The notes under the pieces: generated by a model | What the model was told of the DNA's origin: nothing | Seen by the model: the letters and a program-made list of their open reading frames with translations, nothing else | Databases searched by the model: none | Part shown: positions 51,520-60,041 of the stretch, piece after piece | Position numbering within the stretch: position 1 is the stretch's first letter | How the letters are laid out: the number at the start of each line of letters is the position of its first letter | Translations under genes and position numbers: made by a program | Assembly (NCBI RefSeq): GCF_001748245.1 | Contig: NZ_BDFO01000001.1 | Span: 1,101,345 to 1,165,344 of the forward strand | DNA: 64,000 nt | Direction of reading: 5' to 3' | DNA from: Oligoflexus tunisiensis | GTDB lineage: Bacteria > Bdellovibrionota_B > Oligoflexia > Oligoflexales > Oligoflexaceae

Positions 51520-52565
51520 TGCATATTTCCTTTCGCCAGTGAAGTGCAAACCGTATTGGAGTTGCCAAAATCAGCGATCAGATACGTGCCGGGGTCAGCG
51601 GCCATTTCAATAATCTTCCGATAACCGAGGGCTGCTGATTTCATGGCCAGCTCGCGCGGTACATAGACAAAGGATACGTTATGCTGGTCCGCGAACTTTT
51701 TGGCAATATCCTGGACCGGTGAATAAATGGAACCTCCACCCGTGACGGCAATCCGAAGGTCATCCGTTTCCAGTGAGTCGAGAAGGGAACGAAAGTGTGG
51801 CTTTAAGGTTTCATTCGAGTACTGTTCGAGAACCTGATCGGCAATATCCTTCAGCTCCGAACTGGGAATAATGCCTTTATTGCTGTTCAGGTTCGGCACC
51901 TTGGCCTCATGATAGGAACGGTAAAGCCACTCATCGTAAATCTGATCATTGCCCGCTGCGGAATCCGGCTCGCGAATCGCATAGTCGTTGAGCAGACGGC
52001 GCCTGAATTCCTTGACGGCATGACGAATGCCTGTCTTCATCGAATGAATCGAATTCTTAATCGGCTGCCCATCCTCACGCAGGAGGACGGATTCCACCGT
52101 ACCATAGCCAATGGAGATGGTCAGGAGCTTGCCGGGAATGGAAAGCTCATGCTTGATGCCGACCGCATGTCCGATCGATTCACGGAAGGATACCACGCGT
52201 TTGATGGCAATGCTCTTGCGACCTGCAGGTTCTTCCCAGGACAGCTGCCGCCCATTATACGTTGCCGCCAATTTCATATTCTGTTCAAAGGTGAGATCGG
52301 GAAAACCGCAAGCCAGATTGATGGAACCGGTGACGCCAGCATGCATGGCCGAAGACACAACGAGGAGTTCAAACTCACGTTCTTCAACGGAGAGATTCAG
52401 AGCTTTCGAAGAGCGCAGCTGCTGGGTGCGGACGAGATTGCCGACGGCTACATATTCATTCTCATAAATGAATTGGCAGGAATCCTCCTCGGCCTCAAGG
52501 AAGCACTTATCCGAAAGACGTGCAATCAAGGAGGGAAAGCTTACAACGTTCAAAAAACCTTCCAT
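51516..52565 (-). CDS. ParM-like actin ATPase, apparently circularly permuted
   Basis: A 349-residue actin-fold protein. Typical ParM/archaeal actin order is phosphate-1, FPS strand, Y-loop, phosphate-2, adenosine GGG. Here the N-terminus begins directly with the FPS region (VVSFPSLIARL, 7-17), a Y-rich QFIYENEYVAVG (31-42), phosphate-2-like TISIGYGTVES (149-159), adenosine TGGGS (275-279) and the C-terminal helix LGYRK. The missing phosphate-1 motif appears at the C-terminus: YLIADFGNSNTVC (328-340). Upstream in frame is a stop soon before ATG 52565, so no N-terminal copy exists. A ParR-like gene follows with overlap. Confidence 0.75.
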   Translation of the reverse strand: MEGFLNVVSFPSLIARLSDKCFLEAEEDSCQFIYENEYVAVGNLVRTQQLRSSKALNLSVEEREFELLVVSSAMHAGVTGSINLACGFPDLTFEQNMKLAATYNGRQLSWEEPAGRKSIAIKRVVSFRESIGHAVGIKHELSIPGKLLTISIGYGTVESVLLREDGQPIKNSIHSMKTGIRHAVKEFRRRLLNDYAIREPDSAAGNDQIYDEWLYRSYHEAKVPNLNSNKGIIPSSELKDIADQVLEQYSNETLKPHFRSLLDSLETDDLRIAVTGGGSIYSPVQDIAKKFADQHNVSFVYVPRELAMKSAALGYRKIIEMAADPGTYLIADFGNSNTVCTSLAKGNMH

Positions 52566-52708
52566 GGTGGACCCTTCTGTGTGTTCATTTTACGATCAAA
52601 TTCATCCCGGTTGAATAAATTGAGTCAGGGCAGAGTGCAATCACATTCATGGATTTTTTTTGATGGAAAATCGTGACACGAAAAATTATGCAGACACAGA
52701 GGACAGTC

Positions 52709-54427
52709 TTAGTGCAGCTCTTCCACCTTATGCTTCACGGCTTCCCGGGGGTGGCTGGCCCATTTTTTTACGGACTCGATCAGCGGTTTGAAACCGATCG
52801 GTTTGGTCAGAAAGCCGTCAAAGTCCGCTGAAAGAAGGACGCGATGCCTTTCCTCATGAAACGCGTGAGCGGTCAGAGCCAGGATGGGTTTGGCAAAGTG
52901 GAGTTTACGCAGCTCCCGGGTGGCCTTGTAGCCATCCAAAAGCGGCAGCTGTAGGTCCATGAGAACGAGGTCGATCGGTTTTTCCAGCGCCAGGGAGATC
53001 CCATGGGCTCCATCAGCCGCGCAGTAAACCCTGCCACCAGCCATTTCGATCATACTTCGGACCATCAATTGCACATCGGGGCTGTCCTCGACCAGGAGGA
53101 CCGTCGTGCCCTGCAGCTCGGAGGGTCCAATGTGCGGCGTCCCATGTCGGGCCGTCCCCAGGACCAGTCCATCGCCGACGGCGCGCAGGTTAATGCAGAT
53201 GCGAAAGGTACTGCCGGCACCGACCTGACTTTCCAAAAGGTTGACGTCCCCTCCCAAAGCCTGGGCCAGACGCCGCGAAAGATAAAGTCCCTGGCCCACA
53301 CCTCCGAATCTGCGCGTGTCCGAGGCGTCGACCTGTGAGAAGGGTTTGAAGAGGGAAAAGTAGGAATGCACAGGTATGCCGCAGCCGGAATCCTTGACGT
53401 CGATCTGCAGGAGCAGAGGCATCTCCGCATCCGGACCGGGCTGTGCCGAGGCTTCCACGGTGATGCGACCCTTTTCCGTAAACTTCACGGCATTGTTCAC
53501 GATATTGAGAAGAATTTGCCGCAAGCGGGTGGCGTCGGTCAGGATTGTGGTGGGAATGTTTTTGTTCCAGGTGAGTTGAAGCTCCAAACCCTTGGCCTTC
53601 ACCTTGGGCAGCATGCTGTCCATCACCTGTCGGACTTCGATCTCGGGCCGACAGGGCGCGAGCGCAATCACCATCTGGCCCGTCTCGATGCGCGAGATGT
53701 CGAGGATATCATCAATCAGTTGCAGAAGATGCTCGCCGTTTCGTTTGATGGCCCGCAGGGGATGCGCGAGCGTGGGATCCCGCTCCTTTTCCGCCAGAGC
53801 CAGTTCACTATAACCCAGAATAACCGCCAAAGGCGTACGCATCTCATGGCTCATGTTGGCCAGAAACTGACTCTTCGCAAGGTTCGCCTGCTCGGCTTTT
53901 TCCTTGGCCTGGATCAGCTCAGCTTCAATCCGCGTTTGGCTGGTTATATCACTCAGAATGCTGCGGATAGACACATCCCCTTGATCATCGTCCTGCCAGG
54001 CGATGCTTTCGATTTGGGCATAGAAAGGCTCAGAACCCGACGTTTTCAAGCGCAGCTTGCAGGTCTGCTTTTCACCGTTTTGAATCACATCGTGAAGATG
54101 CTGGTGAAACATCTCCTGATAGCCATCAAAGATGTAATCATGAAAAGGGGCCCCGATCAGCTGAATGCGATCCTTCTGAAGACTGGCCGCTCCCTTCAGA
54201 TTGATTTCCCGAATCACAGCGTTCCTGGTCAGCGTCAAATATCCGACCGGTGCAAAGTCATAGAGATCGCCATAACGCTTGGCCGCCTGCTTCAATTGAT
54301 ATTCGGCTCGTCGCAGCTCCTCGTTTTGCAGTTCCAGCTCGATGCGGTGCGTCTGCAATTCGTGGATCAGGCGCTTCATATCCATCATGCCGACGAGCTT
54401 GCTGTGATGAGCCTCATTTCGATTCAT
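52709..54427 (-). CDS. PAS hybrid histidine kinase
   Basis: A 572-residue kinase: N-terminal coiled coil, PAS domain (about 40-170), HisKA (FLANMSHEMRTPLAV), HATPase (NNAVKFTEKG, KDSGCGIP, GGVGQGLYLSRR) and a C-terminal receiver (VLLVEDSPD, Asp in DLVLMDLQLPLLDG). It lacks transmembrane segments. Its start overlaps the upstream pseudo-CheB-CheR-PAS gene by four bases, so it probably completes a split sensory protein. Confidence 0.93.
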   Translation of the reverse strand: MNRNEAHHSKLVGMMDMKRLIHELQTHRIELELQNEELRRAEYQLKQAAKRYGDLYDFAPVGYLTLTRNAVIREINLKGAASLQKDRIQLIGAPFHDYIFDGYQEMFHQHLHDVIQNGEKQTCKLRLKTSGSEPFYAQIESIAWQDDDQGDVSIRSILSDITSQTRIEAELIQAKEKAEQANLAKSQFLANMSHEMRTPLAVILGYSELALAEKERDPTLAHPLRAIKRNGEHLLQLIDDILDISRIETGQMVIALAPCRPEIEVRQVMDSMLPKVKAKGLELQLTWNKNIPTTILTDATRLRQILLNIVNNAVKFTEKGRITVEASAQPGPDAEMPLLLQIDVKDSGCGIPVHSYFSLFKPFSQVDASDTRRFGGVGQGLYLSRRLAQALGGDVNLLESQVGAGSTFRICINLRAVGDGLVLGTARHGTPHIGPSELQGTTVLLVEDSPDVQLMVRSMIEMAGGRVYCAADGAHGISLALEKPIDLVLMDLQLPLLDGYKATRELRKLHFAKPILALTAHAFHEERHRVLLSADFDGFLTKPIGFKPLIESVKKWASHPREAVKHKVEELH

Positions 54428-57255
54428 GGGTTTGACTCGAGTTTATATATGATCAAAAGATAGTGCGGCATGGCCAGCAAAAAATTGACTTCCGTGACGG
54501 TTGCCTCGGCAGTCATCGCATGCTCGAGTTCCCCTTGCAAGCGGATTTTTCCGGTCCAGCTGCGCTTATCATGCTGCGGAATTCCGTGAATACCCAAATC
54601 ATTCAGGGTGGTGCTCGGAAGCTCAGCCGAGCGCAGACCAAGGCAGTTGCAGAACTCCTCATTGGCGAAGATGACTTTTTCATTCTGGTCAAAAACCAAC
54701 AGCCCATTGGGGATTTTCTCGCAGATTGACTGGTACATGGCCGCGCTTTTTTCCAGGCGGTTCTGCTCGGTGATATCCGAAAAACCAATGACCACGCCGT
54801 CAATGACGTTCGCCGCTGTCTTGTAGGGCGTGATGCGCATGAACAGCGTGCGATTATCCTTCATCTCCACAATGCGCTCGATCGGAGCCAGGATATTCAG
54901 CACCTCCTCCGCATCCTGCAGCACTCTGTCATACTTCATCTGCGTGGCGAAATCGCCCAGAGAGCGGCCGATATCCGAAGGGATCAGATTGAAAATCTTG
55001 GTGGCGGAACGTGAGTAGCGGGTGATCAGCAAATAGCGGTTGAGGAAGATCGTTGCGATGCTTGAGCTGGAAAGGAAATTGTCCAGATCGTTATGGGCTG
55101 AAGACAGTTCCTCGATTTTGATCTGCAGCTCCGTGTTGAGCGTGACCAGCTCTTCATTGACAGCCTGGAGTTCCTCCTTGGCCGTTTCGAGCTCTTCATT
55201 GGAACTCTGCAGCTCCTCGTTGGAACTTTGCAGCTCCTCATTCATGGACTTGAGCTCCTCATTCGAGGTTTCCAGCTGTTCCACCAGAGTCTGCATGTGC
55301 TCCCGGGTGAAGAGAAGCTCCCGTTCGATATTCTGGGTACGCTCATCGAGGTAACGCTGATCGAGGTGAATCACGTTCTCCGGAGTCAGAGGCTCCGCAT
55401 GGGTCGCTTCAAAACTGATAATGATCAGTCGCTGCTGATAGGAGAGTTCACTCACCGGCCGGACCACGATATCAATGCTCAGCAAATCATTGTGGCGTTT
55501 GACCTTGATATCCTTAAAGCGCACCGCCTCGCGACTGCTCAGGACCTTTTGAAAGCCACGGCTGACCTCCAGTTTGATCTCATCGCGGGCCATGGTGAAG
55601 ACATTCATGTGTGCCTCACCCTGCGCGGTTTCCAAAAATTCGGACATGCGGCCGTGGACGAACAGAATATCGCCGGCGCTGTCGCAGATCAGACTCGGCG
55701 GTACGTAGGAGGACATCAGAAAACTCTGGCTGAGCTCACGGATCGAGGGCCGCCGCAGGCCCGGCAGGTCGGCTCGAATCCGCTCGGTCGGTGTTTGACG
55801 GACGGACTGGCTGGCTTCGATGTCCAGGGTGCGCGACGGGAAGGGGCCGCCGCTTTTCCTTTCAAAAAACTTCCACTTCTTGTCGAGAGGCGTAAAGAGG
55901 TTGTTCGCATCACCCGTGGTTTCTGAACTGCCGAGAAAAAGAAATCCACCGGGGTTCAGGCCGTAATGAAAGATCCGCAGCAGTTTTTGCTGAAGAACCG
56001 GTTCCAGGTAAATCATCAGATTGCGACAGCTGATCAGATCGACCTTGGAAAAAGGTGGGTCACGCACGGCGTTATGCACAGCGAAGATAATGCGTTCCTT
56101 GATCTCAGGCTTGATCTTGTATTCATGAACCCCCTCGTAAAAGAAATTTTTCAAGCGTTCCGCCGACACTTCCGCGGCTATGGTTTTCGGATAACGGCCC
56201 TCACGGGCGATGTCGATGGCATCCTTGTCAATGTCGGACGCAAAAATGCGCAGATCGATATCCCTGTTTTGATTTTCGCAGGCTTCCAGCACACTCATGG
56301 CGATGGAATAGGCCTCCTCGCCGGTTGAACAGCCAGCGACCCAGATGCGCAGAGTCTTGTCCTGCATCACATTTTGCAGGATCTGCGGAAGATACACCGT
56401 CTTCAAAGCCTGAAAGGCTTCCGTATCGCGGAAAAAGTTGGTGACCCCGATCAGAATTTCCTTCAGCAGGCTTTCCCGCTCGCCGGCCTCCGCTTCCAAC
56501 AGTCGAATATAGTTGCTCAGCGTATCGATCTTTTGCGCAATCATCCTGCGCTCGATGCGGCGGCGCAGCGTGTTCTTTTTATAGAGCGAGAAATCATGCC
56601 CGCTGTGGGCCCGCAGAAGGCTTACGATCTTCTGCAGTTCCACGCTGGTGGAAGACAGAACCACCGGTTCGGATTCGGGCACCAGACGTCCCAGATGAGT
56701 GATCCAATGCAGGATATGCTGGGGTATATCGAGCGGACGTGCCACCAGGTCAGCGAGCTTCATGTCGAGGCATTCGCCGACTGGTGGATGGCATTCCTCG
56801 CTGTCAGGATCCTGAACGATCACCAGACCGCCCTCCTCCTTGATGCGCTTGATGCCCTGCGAGCAAGACCTTCGAACATCGGCCAGCATCACGACGATGG
56901 CCCGTTCCCTATGCTCCACGGCGAGGGACCGCAGGAACGCATCCAGCGAACCGGAACGTTCCGCACTCAAGGACAGCACATCCCCTGAAAGGCTCGCCTC
57001 CATGTCGGACGGCAGAAGGTAAATCGTATCCGCCTCGATCAGCATTCCATCCTTGGCTGCAGTGATGGACATGGTGGTATGAAAAGGCAGCGGGGTCTTC
57101 GGTATCTGCAGAAAAAACGCGACCCCACGACCCGTGGGGATGTGACTGACGATATGTTCCAGCACGACCTTGCTGCTACCCGTAGAACCCAGACAAACGT
57201 AATAGTGAGGTTTGCGCGGGGAGGGCGGTGTTCCTTGAGGGCCTTGAGTTTCCAT
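54424..57255 (-). CDS. Degenerate CheB - CheR - PAS multidomain protein
   Basis: A 943-residue protein. The first 190 residues resemble CheB methylesterase, but its catalytic Ser (GSTGSS), His (LQIP) and Asp positions are replaced, so it is probably inactive. CheR follows (about 230-480): [33 protein letters not shown] and CRNLMIYL, a full SAM-dependent methyltransferase. Then come PAS-like and coiled-coil segments (about 640-730, repeated NEEL), and another PAS. It has no kinase domain; the next gene supplies it. An active CheB is encoded just upstream. Confidence 0.9.
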   Translation of the reverse strand: METQGPQGTPPSPRKPHYYVCLGSTGSSKVVLEHIVSHIPTGRGVAFFLQIPKTPLPFHTTMSITAAKDGMLIEADTIYLLPSDMEASLSGDVLSLSAERSGSLDAFLRSLAVEHRERAIVVMLADVRRSCSQGIKRIKEEGGLVIVQDPDSEECHPPVGECLDMKLADLVARPLDIPQHILHWITHLGRLVPESEPVVLSSTSVELQKIVSLLRAHSGHDFSLYKKNTLRRRIERRMIAQKIDTLSNYIRLLEAEAGERESLLKEILIGVTNFFRDTEAFQALKTVYLPQILQNVMQDKTLRIWVAGCSTGEEAYSIAMSVLEACENQNRDIDLRIFASDIDKDAIDIAREGRYPKTIAAEVSAERLKNFFYEGVHEYKIKPEIKERIIFAVHNAVRDPPFSKVDLISCRNLMIYLEPVLQQKLLRIFHYGLNPGGFLFLGSSETTGDANNLFTPLDKKWKFFERKSGGPFPSRTLDIEASQSVRQTPTERIRADLPGLRRPSIRELSQSFLMSSYVPPSLICDSAGDILFVHGRMSEFLETAQGEAHMNVFTMARDEIKLEVSRGFQKVLSSREAVRFKDIKVKRHNDLLSIDIVVRPVSELSYQQRLIIISFEATHAEPLTPENVIHLDQRYLDERTQNIERELLFTREHMQTLVEQLETSNEELKSMNEELQSSNEELQSSNEELETAKEELQAVNEELVTLNTELQIKIEELSSAHNDLDNFLSSSSIATIFLNRYLLITRYSRSATKIFNLIPSDIGRSLGDFATQMKYDRVLQDAEEVLNILAPIERIVEMKDNRTLFMRITPYKTAANVIDGVVIGFSDITEQNRLEKSAAMYQSICEKIPNGLLVFDQNEKVIFANEEFCNCLGLRSAELPSTTLNDLGIHGIPQHDKRSWTGKIRLQGELEHAMTAEATVTEVNFLLAMPHYLLIIYKLESNP

Positions 57256-57320
57256 CCTATCCTCGTTTGGCAGAGTGCGTCGAACTGCTGGAATGCAATG
57301 ATGTTCGGAAAGTTTTTATT

Positions 57321-58316
57321 TTATGTGCGGAAAGGTCTATCCGGTACTGGTTTTTCACTCAGCTCGTCCATAGGGCGCGGGACCATGGGGTACTGCTCGA
57401 GGATTTGCCGGATCAGCTGCATATGCAATTCGGTGGTCTCTATGATTTTGTTGTATTTGCGAACTGCCAGAGTCTGATGCAATTCCTCAGCCCGCTGCAT
57501 GAGCTGACGATGCAGGCTGATCTTTTCATCCAGAGCTCGCAAGGCGCTCCAGAGCGCGCTGTCCAGAGTATCCTGCGCTCCTCCTGCCCTGCCTCTCAGC
57601 GTGACAATCTGACTTTTCTGGCAGAGGGCACAGATGTTTTTATCCTGCGGCGGCGCGTCGGGATCTTCAACAGGGGGAGGGGAGCCGGTCACCAGGTCTT
57701 CACTAATCGGATCGTTCGGCAGGACGTTAAGCTGCCTTCTGGGCGCGACCGGTCCCAGGGTCAGGTTATGAAGAGTCCCGGCAATGTCCTTATGAGGTAG
57801 CAAATAATCAGGATAGACGTGGCTCAGGGCATGACGCGGCATATCATTAAAAGGCGTATCCGCGGGATCCTGGATGATCACCGTGCCGCCTTCCTTTTTG
57901 ATCGCCAAAAGTCCCGCCGTTCCATCATCCAGATATCCGGATAAAAGGACAGCGACGACGCTCGGTCCAAATGCAGCGGCGGCTGTCCGGAAGAGCGGAT
58001 CAATGGCTGGTCGGCAGCGATTCTCGTGGGGACCGCGGTGTAACAGGATACGATTCTTATGGATGACCATGTGCCGATCCGGTGGCGCGACATAGATATG
58101 CCGAGGCATCAGGAATTCCTGAGTCTGAGGATGTTTTGCCGGGATGCCGCTTGTCGACTCCAGGAGCATAGGCAAAACACTACGCGCATTCGGATGAAAG
58201 TGAATCACGACGCAGATCGGAACGGAAAAGTTGGGTGGCAGACCGCGCGCGATTTCCAGGACCGTGGGAATGGCCCCTGCTGAGCCGCCAATGACGATAA
58301 GTTTAGGTAGCGTCAT
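57321..58316 (-). CDS. CheB-type protein-glutamate methylesterase
   Basis: A 331-residue protein starting at ATG 58316. The catalytic domain has Ser12 (GGSAGAIP), His39 (VIHFHP) and Asp131 (GYLDDGTAG), the full CheB triad. It lacks a receiver domain; the tail (about 190-331) has a Pro-rich linker, a CALC pair and helices. It demethylates receptor glutamates, or works with the following CheR-like protein. It is the first gene of a three-gene operon. Confidence 0.92.
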   Translation of the reverse strand: MTLPKLIVIGGSAGAIPTVLEIARGLPPNFSVPICVVIHFHPNARSVLPMLLESTSGIPAKHPQTQEFLMPRHIYVAPPDRHMVIHKNRILLHRGPHENRCRPAIDPLFRTAAAAFGPSVVAVLLSGYLDDGTAGLLAIKKEGGTVIIQDPADTPFNDMPRHALSHVYPDYLLPHKDIAGTLHNLTLGPVAPRRQLNVLPNDPISEDLVTGSPPPVEDPDAPPQDKNICALCQKSQIVTLRGRAGGAQDTLDSALWSALRALDEKISLHRQLMQRAEELHQTLAVRKYNKIIETTELHMQLIRQILEQYPMVPRPMDELSEKPVPDRPFRT

Positions 58317-58386
58317 GTGTTTTTCCTTTGCTGTCGTCGCCAGGCCTCCTTTCGCTTTTGGTATGCATGGATCATTCCCTCGCCCG

Positions 58387-58402
58387 TGGCATGCGGCTTG
58401 CT
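58387..58402 (+). promoter_or_regulatory. Sigma-54 promoter of the hemerythrin gene
   Basis: TGGCAT-GCGGC-TTGCT with exact GG-N10-GC spacing, 42 bases before the start codon at 58445. Third strong match in this region. Confidence 0.8.
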
Positions 58403-58444
58403 AGTTTTTCGAGCGGCACATCTGCAAACCCGAGGAGGACGATC

Positions 58445-58993
58445 ATGCCACGTTCCAAAAAAAACCAGGAAGCCGAAGTTAGTATTGATGCCATTGAACT
58501 CTTGCAGGACCAGCATCGTGAAGTCGAGGATCTTTTTGATGAACTCGAAAACACCGGATCCCGCGCTTTGAAAACCCGTCTGCAGCTGGTTCAAAAATTG
58601 GCGATTGCCATCGAAGCTCATTCTCAGATCGAAGAGAAAATCTTCTATCCGGCCGGGCGTGAGGTGGACGAAGATATGACCCTTGAAGCTTATGAAGAGC
58701 ACAGCGTGGTTCGTCACCTCATCGAGAAATTGAAACAAACTGAAGCGGATGATGAACACTTTATGGCGCGCGTGACGGTTCTGAAGGAAATGATCGAGCA
58801 TCACGTGGAAGAGGAGGAAGGCGAATACTTCCCCAAACTTTCGAAGAAATTCGGCAAGAAGCGTCTGGCCACGCTCGGCGTTGAAATGCAGGAAGCCTAT
58901 GATGACGTCACGGAGAGTCTGCAGCAGGCCGTGCAAGGACGTGCTCCAGCTGCATCGCGGAAGAAACCTGTTTCCGCCGATCTGCATGCCTGA
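58445..58993 (+). CDS. Hemerythrin (HHE) domain protein
   Basis: ATG 58445 with GAGGAGGA upstream, 182 residues. Hemerythrin-type ligands are laid out in order: DQHREVEDLFDEL, EAHSQIEEKIFYPA, EEHSVVRHLIEKL and EHHVEEEEGEYFPK. It should bind a di-iron site and react with O2, NO or reactive species. The C-terminal tail is basic and Ala-rich. A sigma-54 promoter drives it; a related HHE protein is at 48092. Confidence 0.88.
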   Translation: MPRSKKNQEAEVSIDAIELLQDQHREVEDLFDELENTGSRALKTRLQLVQKLAIAIEAHSQIEEKIFYPAGREVDEDMTLEAYEEHSVVRHLIEKLKQTEADDEHFMARVTVLKEMIEHHVEEEEGEYFPKLSKKFGKKRLATLGVEMQEAYDDVTESLQQAVQGRAPAASRKKPVSADLHA

Positions 58994-59089
58994 AACACGG
59001 TGCCGGCAACCCCTGCCCCATGCGGCGACTGTAGGTTTTTTGAAGCATTGTGAAATCACGTCATGAAACAGCCGGGAAAGGACAAAGCC

Positions 59090-59109
59090 CGGTTCGGAAA
59101 TCCGAGCCG
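59090..59109. terminator. Hairpin between convergent genes
   Basis: CGGTTCGG (59090-59097) pairs with CCGAGCCG (59102-59109) through one G-T pair. It lies between the hemerythrin stop and the stop of the minus-strand lipoprotein. Candidate two-way terminator; no T-run. Confidence 0.5.
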
Positions 59110-59142
59110 AGCCCATGAGGTGTTGGGGTATAAAGGAGAATC

Positions 59143-59880
59143 TTAGCGGGCCAGGCGCTCCGACGTTGTCAGAACCGAACCCTTGCCTATAAAGCCGCGG
59201 GCTTCGGAACTGCCAGCTTCCGCCGTGGTCGAGCTGAAGATTTTGGCCTGAACTTCAATGGTGTGAACACCGGAAGTCAGATTGTCCGTAAGAAAGTTAA
59301 AGGAGCCGGCATTCATGGTGCTCAGGAGCAGCGAGAGCTCTTCATCTGCAAATTCACATTCACTGGCCAGAATGGTCCCATCGCCATCGGCGTCCGTGCA
59401 ACTTTGCAGGATGCCTCCAAAGGTTGCACTCAATTCCTGAGTTCTCTGGCAGTAAGTGACTTCACCGGGAGCTGCGACGTTGCCGTCAACCAGCACCCGG
59501 ACCATCACAGCCGCCGACGCGGTGGAAGTGTCCTTCTTTCCGCCTTTGCTTTTCACGGTGGTTTTGGTCAGGAGACCGCATTCGAGAGCCATATCGATAA
59601 AGAGCGAGCGATTGGAAGTCTTCAGCGTTTGAGTAAGGATGGTGGTAAAGTTCACATCACCCTGGTCCATGATCGCGATATCACTGAACGCGGCCGTGGC
59701 CTTGGAAGCTGGCTGGGATGTACCACTGCCGGTGGATGGTTTCAGGGCAACGGCTTCTCCACTTTTCTTGTTCGAACGCAGGCCACGCAGAGAGAGTTCA
59801 TCAACACCGCAGTTGGTCACAAGAGTCGCGAATGCCAGGAGGGTGATAAGACGAACGCCATGAGCGGAGAATTTTGACAT
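59143..59880 (-). CDS. Lipoprotein, hypothetical
   Basis: A 245-residue protein whose signal peptide ends in a lipobox, LVTNC. The mature part is Ser/Thr/Ala-rich with beta-strand-like repeats and a short Asp-rich stretch, CTDADGDGTILASECEF, that looks like a calcium-binding EF-hand-type loop (DxDxDG). It may be a surface lipoprotein. GAAAGGA precedes ATG 59880. Confidence 0.7.
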   Translation of the reverse strand: MSKFSAHGVRLITLLAFATLVTNCGVDELSLRGLRSNKKSGEAVALKPSTGSGTSQPASKATAAFSDIAIMDQGDVNFTTILTQTLKTSNRSLFIDMALECGLLTKTTVKSKGGKKDTSTASAAVMVRVLVDGNVAAPGEVTYCQRTQELSATFGGILQSCTDADGDGTILASECEFADEELSLLLSTMNAGSFNFLTDNLTSGVHTIEVQAKIFSSTTAEAGSSEARGFIGKGSVLTTSERLAR

Positions 59881-59946
59881 AGTAAGTTCCTTTCTCTAAT
59901 TGCTGATGCCGTATACAAAATATTTATCGGTTGGATTGGAAATTTC

Positions 59947-59974
59947 CTGACTACTTTCTTTTATCTATTATAAT
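59947..59974 (+). promoter_or_regulatory. Sigma-70-type promoter of the PLD-like gene
   Basis: CTGACT at 59947-59952 and a perfect TATAAT at 59969-59974, 16 bases apart. The start codon is about 68 bases downstream of the -10 box. Part of a very AT-rich stretch. Confidence 0.55.
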
Positions 59975-60041
59975 ATTACATAGTTATGGCGCTTAATTAT
60001 GTGCAGAATATACACAAAAAACAGTCGCAGGAGACGCCGTC

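Noticed and set aside
53366..54463. 365-codon plus-strand frame across the PAS kinase
   Set aside because: The minus-strand kinase has all catalytic motifs; the plus frame has none.
58313..59116. 267-codon minus-strand frame across the hemerythrin gene
   Set aside because: The plus-strand hemerythrin has a ribosome site, ligands and a sigma-54 promoter; the other frame has none.
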